Positions 44,829-53,840 of a DNA stretch of 64,000 bases are shown piece after piece. Both the position numbers and the translations under genes were made by a program. The notes under the pieces are model-generated. The model did not search any database. It worked only from the letters and a program-made list of their open reading frames with translations, and had not been told where the DNA came from. The DNA lies in the NCBI RefSeq assembly GCF_003627215.1, contig NZ_CP032677.1, forward strand, positions 3,167,501-3,231,500, in the 5' to 3' direction. Source of the stretch: Pseudomonas sp. Leaf58 (lineage in GTDB: Bacteria; Pseudomonadota; Gammaproteobacteria; Pseudomonadales; Pseudomonadaceae). Within the stretch, counting starts at the first letter, position 1; every line of letters starts with the position of its first letter.

Positions 44829-45209
44829 ATGAAAATACATGTCGCAAGGTTGATGCTGCTCGGCCTGTTCTCGTTGGCGGCGATGGGCACGGCATCGGCA
44901 ACACAAATGAGAGCGCCGGTGGCGCCGGCCCCGGCCCAAACCGTTCAAACGCCGTTGCAGCCTGCCGGCAGCCCCTGGTCCCGGGTGGCCAGTGTGGCCG
45001 ATAAACAGCCAGCCACGCTGCTGGCCCACGATGACGACCGCTGGCACGACCACCGCAGCGATTGGCGCCGCGAACAGTGGCGCCGCGAGCAAGCCCGGCG
45101 TGACTGGGAACGGCGCCGAGACTGGGAGCGCCGCCGCGATTGGGAGCGCCGCCATGAGCGGGCCATGCAGCAGCGTCATTATGATGACCACCGCTACTAC
45201 CGCCGTTGA
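44829..45209 (+). CDS. Exported Arg-rich repeat protein
   Basis: A 126-residue protein with a signal peptide (MKIHVARLMLLGLFSLAAMG, cleavage near ASA-TQ). The mature half is dominated by a tandem RRDWERR repeat (residues about 85-110) and His/Asp/Arg clusters, which may form a charged helix in the periplasm. The repeat is visible in the DNA as alternating GAGCGCCGCC blocks. Weak ribosome binding site (AGAGG 12 bases upstream). Function unknown. Confidence 0.65.
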   Translation: MKIHVARLMLLGLFSLAAMGTASATQMRAPVAPAPAQTVQTPLQPAGSPWSRVASVADKQPATLLAHDDDRWHDHRSDWRREQWRREQARRDWERRRDWERRRDWERRHERAMQQRHYDDHRYYRR

Positions 45210-45248
45210 TCGCAAGCCGCTAACGCGTGCCCTGTAGAAGCTGGTCGG

Positions 45249-45395
45249 TCAGGTGGGGGTTTCCCCCGCCGCCTCAGCTTCCATCTTCAAACGGTCGGCT
45301 TTGCAAATGTACTTGGCCTTACGCGGCGCCAGTTTGGCACTGGCCTTTTTGGCATGCGCCTGCAATAGCTGCTTGATTTTCTTGCGACGGTTCAT
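45249..45395 (-). CDS. DUF2986-like small basic protein
   Basis: A 48-residue Lys/Ala-rich protein (MNRRKKIKQLLQAHAKKASA, then APRKAKYICKADRLKMEAEA). It matches the short DUF2986 family widespread in gamma-proteobacteria, which has no known function. The ATG at 45395 is chosen because the family starts with MNRRKKI; the frame is open 12 codons further up. Confidence 0.75.
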   Translation of the reverse strand: MNRRKKIKQLLQAHAKKASAKLAPRKAKYICKADRLKMEAEAAGETPT

Positions 45396-45550
45396 TTGTA
45401 CTCGGCCTGTCGGTCTGGTTTGCCTGAACACATCATACCTTGCCTCGGCCAGCAGCTCGTTGACGTAATTTTCACACTCGGCAGATTAGCGTCACGGCCT
45501 TTCCGGCCACGAGCACATCCGCTGGCCGCCAAAGGTACGACGAGGCATAC

Positions 45551-47314
45551 GTGTCACACACAACATCCCCCTCCGCGCCCAAGCGCGTGGACTGGGCCGG
45601 CCTGGGCTGGCTTTTGCTGTTCTTCTGGTATTTCTCGGGCGTGACCCAGGCATTGCTGCTGTTCAGCGGTACTACCGGGTTTGCCGGTTTTCGCGATGCA
45701 TTCTTCCTGAGCAGCCTGTGGCTGGCCCCGGTACTGCTGCTGCCACGCTTCACCCGCGCCACGGCAGCGGTGATTGGCCTGGTACTGTGGGGCGCGTCGC
45801 TGGTGGGCCTGAGCTACTTCGGCATCTACCGCCAGGAATTTTCGCAAAGCGTCATTTTCGTGATGTTCGAGTCGAATACCGCTGAAGCCGGTGAATACTT
45901 CAGCCAGTACTTCAGCGTGTGGCTGGGCTTGGCACTGCTGCTGTATACGCTGGTGGCGGTGCTGCTGTGGAAGCGCGTGCGCCCGGTCAGCCTGCCGCTG
46001 CGCAGCCGCTTGCCGGTGGTCGCCCTGCTGCTGCTGGCCAACTTGGTGTACCCCTTCTACAAGCAGATGGTCACCCAAGAACGTAGCTTCGCCGACGCCG
46101 CCGACAAGGTGCAGCAGCGCATGGAACCCGCCGTGCCCTGGCAGCTGCTGGTTGGCTACCGGCAATACCGCCAGCAACTGGACAACATGCAGCAACTGCT
46201 GGCCCAGAATGCCGCGCTGCCGCCCCTGCAAAACCTGGCTGACAGCAGCGGTGCGGCGCCACGCACGCTGGTGCTGGTACTGGGCGAATCGACCACCCGC
46301 GAGCACATGCACCTGTACGGCTACAACCGCGACACTACCCCCAACCTGGATGCGCTGGCCGCCAGCGACAAGGGCCTGACGGTGTTCCGCGACGTGGTGT
46401 CGCCACGCCCGTACACCATCGAAGTGATGCAGCAGATCCTTACCTTCGGCGATGAGCAGAACCCGGACCGCTTCCTCACCGACCCGTCGCTGATCAACCT
46501 GATGAAACAGGCCGGTTACAAGACCTTCTGGATCACCAACCAGCAGACCATGACCAAGCGCAACACCATGCTGACCACCTTCTCGCAACAGACGGACGCG
46601 CCGGTGTACCTGAACAACCAGCGCAACCAGAATGCCAGCCAGTATGACGACGTGGTGTTGGCGCCGTTCGAGAAGGCCCTGCAAGACCCCGCGCCGAACA
46701 AGTTCATCATCGTGCACCTGTTGGGCACGCACATGGACTACCGCTACCGTTACCCGAACGACTACGCGCATTTCACCGGCAACCAGGGGGCGCCCGCCAA
46801 GCTGACGCCCGACCAGGTGGAAACCTACAACTTCTACGACAACGCCGTGCGCTACAACGACTATGTGGTATCGAGCCTGATCAAACGTTACTCGGCCGGC
46901 AGCCCCAATGGCTTCTTGCTGTACCTGTCGGACCACGGTGAAGACGTGTACAGCTCTGGCGACCACGACCGCCTGGGGCGCAACGAAGGTGCGCCGACCC
47001 GGCCGATGTACACCATCCCGTTCCTGCTGTGGACCTCGCCAAGCTGGCAGGCCGCGCACCCGCGCGACTTGCAGGCGATGGCCAATCGCCCTTACAGCAG
47101 CTCGCACCTGATCCATACCCTGTCCGACCTGGCCGGGCTGAGCTATGACCGCTACGAGCCGGCCAAGAGCCTGGTAAACCCCCAGTTCGTGGCAGCGCCG
47201 CGCTGGATTGGCGACCCGTATCGCAAGGATGGCTTGCGCGAGTTCGACCACCTGCCGCTGGACAAGACCGAGCAGGCTCAGGAAACGGCCAGTAGCGGCA
47301 AACGCCTGAACTGA
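45551..47314 (+). CDS. Phosphoethanolamine transferase (CptA-like)
   Basis: A 587-residue inner-membrane enzyme with about five N-terminal membrane helices (residues 15-200) and a periplasmic sulfatase-fold domain (about 240-550). The catalytic Thr lies in VLVLGESTTREHMHLYGYNR, and zinc ligands are in LYLSDHGEDVY and the LLGTHMDYRYRY region. It transfers phosphoethanolamine to lipid A core or a related envelope glycan. The region is closest to CptA (core heptose) rather than the polymyxin-linked EptA, but this is not certain. The start is a GTG at 45551 with GAGG at 6 bases. Confidence 0.88.
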   Translation: MSHTTSPSAPKRVDWAGLGWLLLFFWYFSGVTQALLLFSGTTGFAGFRDAFFLSSLWLAPVLLLPRFTRATAAVIGLVLWGASLVGLSYFGIYRQEFSQSVIFVMFESNTAEAGEYFSQYFSVWLGLALLLYTLVAVLLWKRVRPVSLPLRSRLPVVALLLLANLVYPFYKQMVTQERSFADAADKVQQRMEPAVPWQLLVGYRQYRQQLDNMQQLLAQNAALPPLQNLADSSGAAPRTLVLVLGESTTREHMHLYGYNRDTTPNLDALAASDKGLTVFRDVVSPRPYTIEVMQQILTFGDEQNPDRFLTDPSLINLMKQAGYKTFWITNQQTMTKRNTMLTTFSQQTDAPVYLNNQRNQNASQYDDVVLAPFEKALQDPAPNKFIIVHLLGTHMDYRYRYPNDYAHFTGNQGAPAKLTPDQVETYNFYDNAVRYNDYVVSSLIKRYSAGSPNGFLLYLSDHGEDVYSSGDHDRLGRNEGAPTRPMYTIPFLLWTSPSWQAAHPRDLQAMANRPYSSSHLIHTLSDLAGLSYDRYEPAKSLVNPQFVAAPRWIGDPYRKDGLREFDHLPLDKTEQAQETASSGKRLN

Positions 47315-47338
47315 CCGTTGCGCAGTTGAGATAGCCCA

Positions 47339-47875
47339 TCAGGCAGGTTGCACACAACGGCCCTGGCGGGCGCTGCCCCGCACCGCCTCGGCCAGCCTGC
47401 GCAGGTTGGCCTGATGGGCGTTGACCAGGCCGGCGATGCTGTTATCCGCCGGTGTTTGCAGCGAAGTACGGCAGGTCAGCCCGGCCTGCCCTGGCTGGCT
47501 TAGGCGCCACACCGCTTCCAGCGAGGCGTAACGCCCCGGCACGCTATCGAAGCGCTGCACGTCAACCCGCAGCTGCGTGTTGCCGGCGCCCACCGGGCCA
47601 CCCAATTGGTCCTGCAACGCGCTGCGAAACTCATCAACCAGGTTAGCCCCCCACCACTCCGTCTCAAGGATCGCCAGGCCGCTCTGCCCTTGGCGCACCA
47701 CCAATTGCGGCCGGTCTACCTGCGGCGGCACCGCCACCCTGGCCACCTGGATACGCTGACCGCTGTCGCGCACCGGTTCGTTCGGTACCAGCGTGTGATA
47801 GTTGTTTGGGGTACTGCTGCAGCCCCACAGCAGCACCAGCAGGCCCGCCCCACACGCATTGCGCAATCGTTGCAT
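47339..47875 (-). CDS. pqiC: PqiC-type outer-membrane lipoprotein
   Basis: A 178-residue lipoprotein with signal sequence MQRLRNACGAGLLVLLWGCSS; the lipobox LLWGC predicts lipidation of the Cys at about residue 19. The rest fits the ABC-type transport auxiliary component family (DUF330; VAVPPQVDRPQLVVRQG, then EFRSALQDQLGG). In the Pqi lipid-trafficking system this protein sits at the outer membrane end of the PqiB needle. The ATG at 47875 has GAGG; the gene starts 12 bases after pqiB. Confidence 0.88.
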   Translation of the reverse strand: MQRLRNACGAGLLVLLWGCSSTPNNYHTLVPNEPVRDSGQRIQVARVAVPPQVDRPQLVVRQGQSGLAILETEWWGANLVDEFRSALQDQLGGPVGAGNTQLRVDVQRFDSVPGRYASLEAVWRLSQPGQAGLTCRTSLQTPADNSIAGLVNAHQANLRRLAEAVRGSARQGRCVQPA

Positions 47876-47886
47876 CGGCAGTTTCC

Positions 47887-49527
47887 TCAAGGTTCTAGGG
47901 CGGCGGCGCCGGCCGCTTTCGGTCGGCCGCGTATCAGCGACTCGGGGTGCCGGCCCAGGTAATCAGCTAGGTCTCGCAGCGATCGCGACATGCGCTCCAG
48001 TTCGTCCAGGGTTTCGCCCATCCGCTCGCGCTGCGGCGAGTCCTCGGAAATGGCCGAATTAGCCGTGCGCAGGGTCTTGTGCACTTCGTCCAGCGCCACC
48101 TTCACATCCGGCAGGGTCTGGCCATTGAACTGTTTGAGGCTGGCGCGCAGTTCACGCAGGCTGCCGTCGAGGTTGGCGGCAATGCTTTCCAGCGGCAGCT
48201 TGGCAATACGCTCCACCACCCGCTGCAACTGCTCCTGCAACTGCTCCAGGCTGCCCGGCAGCGTCGGGATGGTGATGGGGTCGGCGCTCTTGTCGAACGC
48301 TACCTTGGGGGCATCCGGGTAGAAGTCCAGGGAAATGAACATTTGCCCAGTAATCAGGTTGCCGCTGCGCGCCTGGGCCCGCAGCCCGTGCTCGACGAAG
48401 GTACCGATCAGGCGCCGCGCACCGTCCATATCGCCTTCACTGTGCTTGAACACCGCTAGCATCTTGCGGTGCACCGGCCCCAGCCGTTGCGGGTAGATGA
48501 CTGCATCGACCACTACCGGGAAGGTCTGCCGGGCGGCATCGTAGTCAAGCTTGACCGAGGTGACCTGGCCGAACTCCACCCCCTTGAACTCCACCGGGGC
48601 GCCCACCGACAGACCGCGCATGGCCTGGTCGAAGCGCAATTGCAGGTATTGCGCCTGGCCATTGGGCGGCGCCAGGGCCGTGGCGCGGTCGGCAAACAGC
48701 TGAAAACTGGCCTGGTCGGCAGCGGGCTCGGCTTGCGGGGCGAAATCGGGTGAACCAAAGGCCAGGCCGCCCACCAGGATCGACGACAGTGATTCGGTAT
48801 CGACCTTCAGGCCGTTGGCACCGATCTGCATGTCAACGCCACTGGCATTCCAGAAACGGGTATCGGCGGTGACGAAGCTGTCGTAGGGGGCCTGCACGAA
48901 CACCCCAATCTCCACGCCCTTGCCATCGTCCTGCAGGGCAAAGGAAACCACTTCACCCACCGGGATCTTGCGGTAGTAGATCGACGAGCCAACATCCAGC
49001 GAACCCAGGTCGCTGGCAGTTAGCACAAAGCGCTTGCCCTGCTCGTCGTAGGTTATCGGCGGTGGCAGCTCCAAGCCGACAAAGGACTTTTCCGGCAGCT
49101 TCGATTCACCGGAGTCCGCGCCGATGAAACTGCCCGACAACAACGTATCCACCCCAGAAACGCCGCCCACGCCAATGCGCGGCCGCACCACCCAGAAGCG
49201 CGCACCTTGGGTTGCGAACGCGCGGGCGTCGTTGGACAGCTGCACCTTGGCGACCACGCTTTTCTTATCGTCGGCCAGGTCCACCGTAGTGACTTCGCCA
49301 ATCACCACGCTGCGGTACTTGACCTGTGTCTTGTGCGCCACCAGCCCTTCCCCGGTGTGGAAGGAAATGGCAATCACCGGCCCCTGCTGCATCCAGTTGC
49401 GCACTACCAGCGAAGCGCCGATCAGAATCGCCAGGATCGGCACGATCCACACCAGCGACACACTCCAGCGCCGGGTACGCACCTCGGCATGTCCCGCGCC
49501 ATCGGGTTTGTCAGTCTGTTGCCCCAT
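47887..49527 (-). CDS. pqiB: PqiB-like MCE-domain protein
   Basis: A 546-residue periplasm-spanning protein. It has one N-terminal membrane anchor at about residues 24-43 (VSLVWIVPILAILIGASLVV), then three MCE domains (starts near VIAISFHTGEGLVAHKTQVK, KRFVLTASDLGSLDVGSSIY and YLQLRFDQAMRGLSVGAPVE), and a C-terminal helical region (residues about 430-530) that in the family forms the needle. It moves phospholipids between membranes. The ATG at 49527 has GGGAGAG; it overlaps the previous gene by 17 bases. Confidence 0.94.
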   Translation of the reverse strand: MGQQTDKPDGAGHAEVRTRRWSVSLVWIVPILAILIGASLVVRNWMQQGPVIAISFHTGEGLVAHKTQVKYRSVVIGEVTTVDLADDKKSVVAKVQLSNDARAFATQGARFWVVRPRIGVGGVSGVDTLLSGSFIGADSGESKLPEKSFVGLELPPPITYDEQGKRFVLTASDLGSLDVGSSIYYRKIPVGEVVSFALQDDGKGVEIGVFVQAPYDSFVTADTRFWNASGVDMQIGANGLKVDTESLSSILVGGLAFGSPDFAPQAEPAADQASFQLFADRATALAPPNGQAQYLQLRFDQAMRGLSVGAPVEFKGVEFGQVTSVKLDYDAARQTFPVVVDAVIYPQRLGPVHRKMLAVFKHSEGDMDGARRLIGTFVEHGLRAQARSGNLITGQMFISLDFYPDAPKVAFDKSADPITIPTLPGSLEQLQEQLQRVVERIAKLPLESIAANLDGSLRELRASLKQFNGQTLPDVKVALDEVHKTLRTANSAISEDSPQRERMGETLDELERMSRSLRDLADYLGRHPESLIRGRPKAAGAAALEP

Positions 49528-50155
49528 CAATACGCTCTCCCTCGTTGGCTTGGCTATCCCAGATCAGGCGTGGATCGAAGCTCATCGCAGCAAACATGGT
49601 CAGTACCACCACCATGCCAAAAAACAGGATGCCCACCCGCGGTTCGATAGTGCCCAGCCCACGCAACTGCACCAATGCCGCCACCAGCGCGACCACCATT
49701 ACATCAAGCATCGACCAGTAACCGATCAGCTCGAGGAAGCGGTACAGCTGCGAGCGTTGACGGCAGGCCCAGGTAGAACCGTGCTGGGCGGTGTACAGCA
49801 ACAGGCCAAGGGAAAAGAACTTGATCGCCGGCACACCCACGCTGGCAATGAAGATGATCAACGCGATGTCCCAAGCCCCAGCTTCCCAAAACTCCAGCAC
49901 ACCACCGCCAATGGTGCTTTCGCTGCCACTGCCGAGCATTTCGGTGTGCATCACCGGCAGCAGGTTGGCGGGGATGTAGAGAATCAGCGCTGCCAGCAAA
50001 AACGCCCAGCCGCGGCTGATGGCATTGGCTTTGCGCCGGTGAATGGCGGCGCCGCAGCGGCCACAGGTGTGCGCGCCGCTGTTCAGCGGGCAGGCCTGGC
50101 CGCAGCCATGACACAGGCACAGGCCCAGGTCGTCGGCATTGGCTGGGGTATTCAT
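49511..50155 (-). CDS. PqiA-type membrane protein, second half
   Basis: A 214-residue protein with a zinc-ribbon-like N-terminus (CHGCGQACP ... HTCGRCGAA) and four membrane segments, corresponding to one of the two PqiA domains. In E. coli both domains are one polypeptide; here they are separate genes joined by a four-base ATGA overlap, a common arrangement in pseudomonads. The ATG at 50155 is chosen for this overlap. Confidence 0.9.
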   Translation of the reverse strand: MNTPANADDLGLCLCHGCGQACPLNSGAHTCGRCGAAIHRRKANAISRGWAFLLAALILYIPANLLPVMHTEMLGSGSESTIGGGVLEFWEAGAWDIALIIFIASVGVPAIKFFSLGLLLYTAQHGSTWACRQRSQLYRFLELIGYWSMLDVMVVALVAALVQLRGLGTIEPRVGILFFGMVVVLTMFAAMSFDPRLIWDSQANEGERIDGATD

Positions 50156-50748
50156 ACCTGCTCCCACAAGTCGCGGATGTCCTTACCGGCGATATGGATG
50201 ATCAGCATGCTTAGTGCAGCCAAGGCCAGCAGGCCGATGCCGGGGATCACGTCGAGCAGCCCCGCCAGTTTGATCACCGCCACCATCGCCCCTAGCAGGC
50301 ACACCTCCAGCATGCTCCACGGCCGCAGCCCCTCCAGGCTGCGCATGCACAGGGCAAAACCAGGGGCCCGATGACCCGCCAAAGCGAAACCCAACAGCCA
50401 GCACAGCAGACCAATTTGCAACACCGGCGCAAAGATGATGGACAAGGCCATGACCAGGGCAATGAGGGTGATGCTACCGTGGCTGAGGATTTGCACTGAG
50501 TCCCATAGCGTGGCCGAGTGGGTCAGCCCCTGCATGCCAATGGTCATGACCGGGTAGAAGTTGGCGAACACCAGCAGGATGCCGCCCGTCACGCTCAGTG
50601 CCAGCCGCTGCTCCACGGTCAGCGAGGTATGCCGGTACAGCACGCCGCCACAGCGCTGGCACAGGGCGCGCTGGTGCTTGAGCAGCGGCGCGCGGTGGTA
50701 CACCGTGTCGCAGTATTCGCAAATGATCAGGGGCTGGGGCTGGCTCAT
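50152..50748 (-). CDS. PqiA-type membrane protein, first half
   Basis: A 198-residue protein with two Cys pairs at the N-terminus (ICEYCDTVY and LCQRCGGVLY) and four membrane segments, homologous to the next gene and to the first PqiA domain. It begins the pqiA-pqiA'-pqiB-pqiC operon. The ATG at 50748 has GCGGAAA upstream. The system is often paraquat/SoxRS-responsive in enterics; no SoxR box was recognised here. Confidence 0.9.
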   Translation of the reverse strand: MSQPQPLIICEYCDTVYHRAPLLKHQRALCQRCGGVLYRHTSLTVEQRLALSVTGGILLVFANFYPVMTIGMQGLTHSATLWDSVQILSHGSITLIALVMALSIIFAPVLQIGLLCWLLGFALAGHRAPGFALCMRSLEGLRPWSMLEVCLLGAMVAVIKLAGLLDVIPGIGLLALAALSMLIIHIAGKDIRDLWEQV

Positions 50749-50899
50749 TATGTTTCCGCTGGGAGGCCGGATTCAGGCCGAAATGCGCAGGTGAACAACG
50801 CTTGTTATCCGGTTTAGACCATCTGGGCAAAACTGCCATGCTCTGCGCCAAAGGCGAACTATCCTGTGAGACGGGGTTCCCCCCCGCTGGAGGTGTGCT

Positions 50900-51373
50900 A
50901 TGCGTACGTTCACATGGAGTTACCTGCTGGTGCTGCTGTGCGCGGCATCGGTAGCCCAAGCGCAGTCGGTGGTGCCGCTCAAAGGCCAGAGCAGCCAGCA
51001 GATGCAACTGGATATCAACGATTGCAATACCGTCGCGACCAATGCCGCGAACAGCGCCGCGACGTCCAACGACCCGCATGTTGGCGGCCGGGCACGCGGT
51101 GCCGCCGCCGGCGCGGTGGCGGGTGCGGCAGGTGCACAGGTGCGCGGTAACCAGCACGATGAGGTGTATGACCGGGTCGGTGACGATGCCAAGCAGGAAT
51201 ACCGGCAAAACCGTGCAGGTGAAGTGGCTGCGGCCGGTGCCGCGGTGGGTGGCATGCGCCAGCGCCAGGACCGGCGCCAGGACCGCCGCGGCCAGGATGA
51301 AGCGAAAACCCAGGCCCATGCCAGTGCCTACAGCGGCTGCCTGCAGGGGCGTGGTTACCAGGTCAACCCTTGA
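50900..51373 (+). CDS. Exported glycine-zipper protein
   Basis: A 157-residue protein with a signal peptide (MRTFTWSYLLVLLCAASVAQ, cleavage near QA-QS). A Gly/Ala-rich zipper at about residues 62-85 (VGGRARGAAAGAVAGAAGAQ) could insert in a membrane, followed by a charged Arg/Gln/Asp tail and a C-terminal YSGCLQGRGYQV motif common to this type of envelope protein. The ATG at 50900 has GGAGG. Function unknown. A strong terminator follows. Confidence 0.78.
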   Translation: MRTFTWSYLLVLLCAASVAQAQSVVPLKGQSSQQMQLDINDCNTVATNAANSAATSNDPHVGGRARGAAAGAVAGAAGAQVRGNQHDEVYDRVGDDAKQEYRQNRAGEVAAAGAAVGGMRQRQDRRQDRRGQDEAKTQAHASAYSGCLQGRGYQVNP

Positions 51374-51379
51374 TCAGCA

Positions 51380-51424
51380 GGCACGCCATGCTTGCCCTAT
51401 TGGGCGAAGCATGGCGTGCCGGTT
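51380..51424. terminator. Strong hairpin terminator between convergent genes
   Basis: A 14-bp perfect stem GGCACGCCATGCTT / AAGCATGGCGTGCC (51380-51393 and 51407-51420), extended inside by GCCC/GGGC with one bulge and followed by GGTTTT. It serves the glycine-zipper gene and possibly the opposing LysR gene. Confidence 0.8.
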
Positions 51425-52330
51425 TTACAACTTCACCAGCTGTTCCCGACAAAACTCCACAAACAGCTGTGCCGGCTTGGTCAGCTGCACCCGCTTCAAC
51501 CACGCCGCCGCCAGCCCCGACAGCGCCACCGGTTCAGCGATGTCCAGCATGGCCAGGCGTTGCCCGTCGTAGGTGTAGTCCGAATGCGGCCGCGTCACCA
51601 GCAGCGAAAAGCCAAAGCCCTGCCCGACCATGCCCCGTACCATCTCGATCGACGGCGAACTGAAGACAATGTTCGGCGTTAGGCCCATTTCGTTGAACAG
51701 GCTGACGAAGTAAGTACGGCTGGGTGCCACGTCCAGCAAAATCATCGGCTCCGGGCATAGATCGCGCAGCGACACCTGGGCCTGGCCGGCAAAGCGGTGG
51801 TTCTCGGGCAATAGTACGTAGGGTTTCTGCGGCGGCATCAGCGGTTCGGCCTCGATGGTACCGTCCAGGTCATGGTCGTACAGAAACGCCAGGTCGAAGG
51901 TACCAGCGGTCAGGCCCTGGATCAGCTCTTGCTGCTCGCCGTCGCGCAGACGGATATCCACGCCTGGGTAGCGCTGGCGGAAGGCGGCGATCAGCCGCGG
52001 CAGGTACAGTGGCGCCACGGTTTCAAAACAGCCGATGTCGATCTGGCCGGCCACGGTGTCGTTGTCGGCCAAGGCATTCTGTTCAAATTCGTGGGCCATT
52101 TGCAGCAGCGATTTGGTCTTGGCATAGAAGCGCTTACCGCTGGGCGTCAGTGACACGCCTTGGGCGTGGTGGCGGATGAACAGCTGCACGCCGAAGCTCT
52201 CCTCCAGGCTCTTGATGGCCGTGGAGATGGACGGCTGGGCGATGTACAACTGGCGTGAAGCCTCGGCAACGCTGCCGGCCTCCACGGTGGTGACGAAGTA
52301 TTTGAGTTGTCGCAAGGTGTAGGCAGCCAC
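51425..52330 (-). CDS. LysR-family regulator (CynR/CbbR-like)
   Basis: A 301-residue regulator. The helix-turn-helix is at about residues 5-65 (YTLRQLKYFVTTVEAGSVAE, AQPSISTAIKSLEESFGVQL). The effector domain starts at AGQIDIGCFETVAPLYLPRL. The start is a GTG at 52330, with GAGG 6 bases upstream; another GTG lies two codons earlier. The neighbouring divergent gene is a VOC protein 253 bases away. Target and effector unknown. Confidence 0.88.
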   Translation of the reverse strand: MAAYTLRQLKYFVTTVEAGSVAEASRQLYIAQPSISTAIKSLEESFGVQLFIRHHAQGVSLTPSGKRFYAKTKSLLQMAHEFEQNALADNDTVAGQIDIGCFETVAPLYLPRLIAAFRQRYPGVDIRLRDGEQQELIQGLTAGTFDLAFLYDHDLDGTIEAEPLMPPQKPYVLLPENHRFAGQAQVSLRDLCPEPMILLDVAPSRTYFVSLFNEMGLTPNIVFSSPSIEMVRGMVGQGFGFSLLVTRPHSDYTYDGQRLAMLDIAEPVALSGLAAAWLKRVQLTKPAQLFVEFCREQLVKL

Positions 52331-52583
52331 GGGCACCTCGTTGACGCCGGTCTGGGCGCGCAGGGATCGTGCCTGTCACTTTACCCTTGGCAGGGCCCGG
52401 ATGGAGAACGGCTGATAAAGGATTTACCTATGGCTTAAGCAGGTTTTTTGAGGGGGGGGCGTTGGTTCTCCATGGACGCGCGCGTTTTAGCGAAAGGCGC
52501 CCCTGCACCGCCATTGCCGCTGGTCAAAACGCCCCGAGCGGCTTTACTGATATTCATCGGCCCTTAGCATACGGTGTACGCCT

Positions 52584-52970
52584 ATGAAGATCGTGGTCAC
52601 CAGCATTCTCGTCGACGACCAAGCCAAGGCCCTGGCTTTCTACCATTACGTACTCGGTTTTGAACCAAAGCACGACATCCCCATGGGCCGCCACCGCTGG
52701 CTGACCCTCACCTCCCCCAACGACCCCAACGGCGTCGAACTGCTGCTGGAACCCGACGCACACCCGGCAGCCAAGGTGTACAAGGCCGCACTCAAGCAAG
52801 ACGGCATCCCCGCCAGCTCGTTCGGCGTGCGTGATATCCAGGCCGAATACACCCGCTTGTGCGCGGCAGGCGTGCAGTTCACCCAACCCCCCACGCCCAT
52901 GGGGCCCGTCACCGTGGCCGTCTTCGATGACACCTGCGGCAACCTGATCCAGATCGCCCAGAAGCACTAG
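52584..52970 (+). CDS. VOC-family (glyoxalase-like) protein
   Basis: A 128-residue single-domain VOC protein (TSILVDDQAKALAFYHYVLG, then GRHRWLTLTSPNDPNGVELL and VAVFDDTCGNLIQIAQKH). The pattern resembles the small PhnB/bleomycin-resistance-like proteins common in proteobacteria; metal ligands are not clearly conserved. The ATG at 52584 has no strong ribosome binding site. It is divergent from the LysR gene. Function unknown. Confidence 0.82.
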   Translation: MKIVVTSILVDDQAKALAFYHYVLGFEPKHDIPMGRHRWLTLTSPNDPNGVELLLEPDAHPAAKVYKAALKQDGIPASSFGVRDIQAEYTRLCAAGVQFTQPPTPMGPVTVAVFDDTCGNLIQIAQKH

Positions 52971-53051
52971 CTGCCTTCACCGCCTCACATCTGGAATGCC
53001 AGCTTGCACGGCTGAGGGTGGCCGCCCCGGCTGTGCAGGTGGGCGTTGGCG

Positions 53052-53717
53052 CTAGCTCACCTTGCGTTCCACCAGGTAGCCGATACCGCGCACTGTGCGG
53101 ATCAGGCCGTTGAACAGCTTCTTGCGCAGGTGGTAGATGTTCACTTCCAGGGTGTTGCTCTCTGGCTCCTCATCCCAGCCATACAGCAACTGTGTCAGCC
53201 GTTCGCGGGTGAACACCTTGCCCGGCTGGGCCAGCAACTCGTGCAGCAGCAGGTATTCTTTAGGCGTGAGTACTACGGGCTGGCCCAGGTAGAGCACTTG
53301 CTGGCTGACCGGATCCAGGCACACTCCTGCGTGCTCAATCAGCAAGCGGGCGCGGCCACTACTGCGCCGCAGCAGGGCCCGCAGGCGGGCCTTGAGTTCG
53401 TTGAGGTCGAAGGGTTTCACCAGGTAGTCATCGGCACCGGCGTCCAGCCCCGCGATGCGATCGTCGGTGGCATCACGGGCTGTCAGCACCAGCACCGGCA
53501 GGCTTTTGCCGGCAGCACGCAAGCGCCGTAGCAGCTCGATGCCGTCCAGGCGCGGCAAGCCCAAGTCGAGGATAGCCAAGTCGAACTCCTCGTGGCACAG
53601 GGCATGCAAGGCACTGGCGCCATCCTGCAGCCAGTCAAGGGTATAGCCCTCGCGGCGCAGGCCATCACAAATCCCCTCCCCCAGCGCGGCGTCGTCTTCA
53701 ACCAACAGCAGTCGCAT
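53052..53717 (-). CDS. OmpR-family response regulator (PmrA/QseB-like), no kinase adjacent
   Basis: A 221-residue regulator. The receiver domain has the acidic pocket VEDDA (residues 7-10), phosphoacceptor Asp in AILDLGLPRLDG (about 51) and Lys in DYLVKPFDLNE (about 101). The C-terminal winged helix contains LTPKEYLLLHELLAQPGKVF and SNTLEVNIYHLRKKL. Members normally sit next to a sensor kinase, but downstream is a convergent VOC gene and upstream a divergent unknown gene. A PmrA-like direct repeat lies 59 bases upstream of the start. The start at 53717 is the family-conserved MRLLLVEDD. Confidence 0.92.
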   Translation of the reverse strand: MRLLLVEDDAALGEGICDGLRREGYTLDWLQDGASALHALCHEEFDLAILDLGLPRLDGIELLRRLRAAGKSLPVLVLTARDATDDRIAGLDAGADDYLVKPFDLNELKARLRALLRRSSGRARLLIEHAGVCLDPVSQQVLYLGQPVVLTPKEYLLLHELLAQPGKVFTRERLTQLLYGWDEEPESNTLEVNIYHLRKKLFNGLIRTVRGIGYLVERKVS

Positions 53718-53775
53718 GCTCAATCCTATTCGTGCTTGATCGCTTTGAGTAAAGCATTGGCCAGTATCCGGGGGC

Positions 53776-53795
53776 AATCTGAAGCCAATCTGAAG
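53776..53795. promoter_or_regulatory. PmrA-like direct repeat between response regulator and unknown gene
   Basis: AATCTGAAG-CC-AATCTGAAG, two identical 9-base repeats with an 11-base period; on the other strand CTTCAG-N5-CTTCAG, the spacing of PmrA/OmpR-family boxes. Confidence 0.6.
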
Positions 53796-53840
53796 TGCTA
53801 CATTTGCCATTGCCGCCACGCGCACCCACAAGGAAAACAG

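Noticed and set aside
45554..47251. Open frame of 565 codons on the minus strand opposite the phosphoethanolamine transferase
   Set aside because: Antisense shadow of a gene with clear catalytic motifs; composition is Gln/His/Val-rich without domains.
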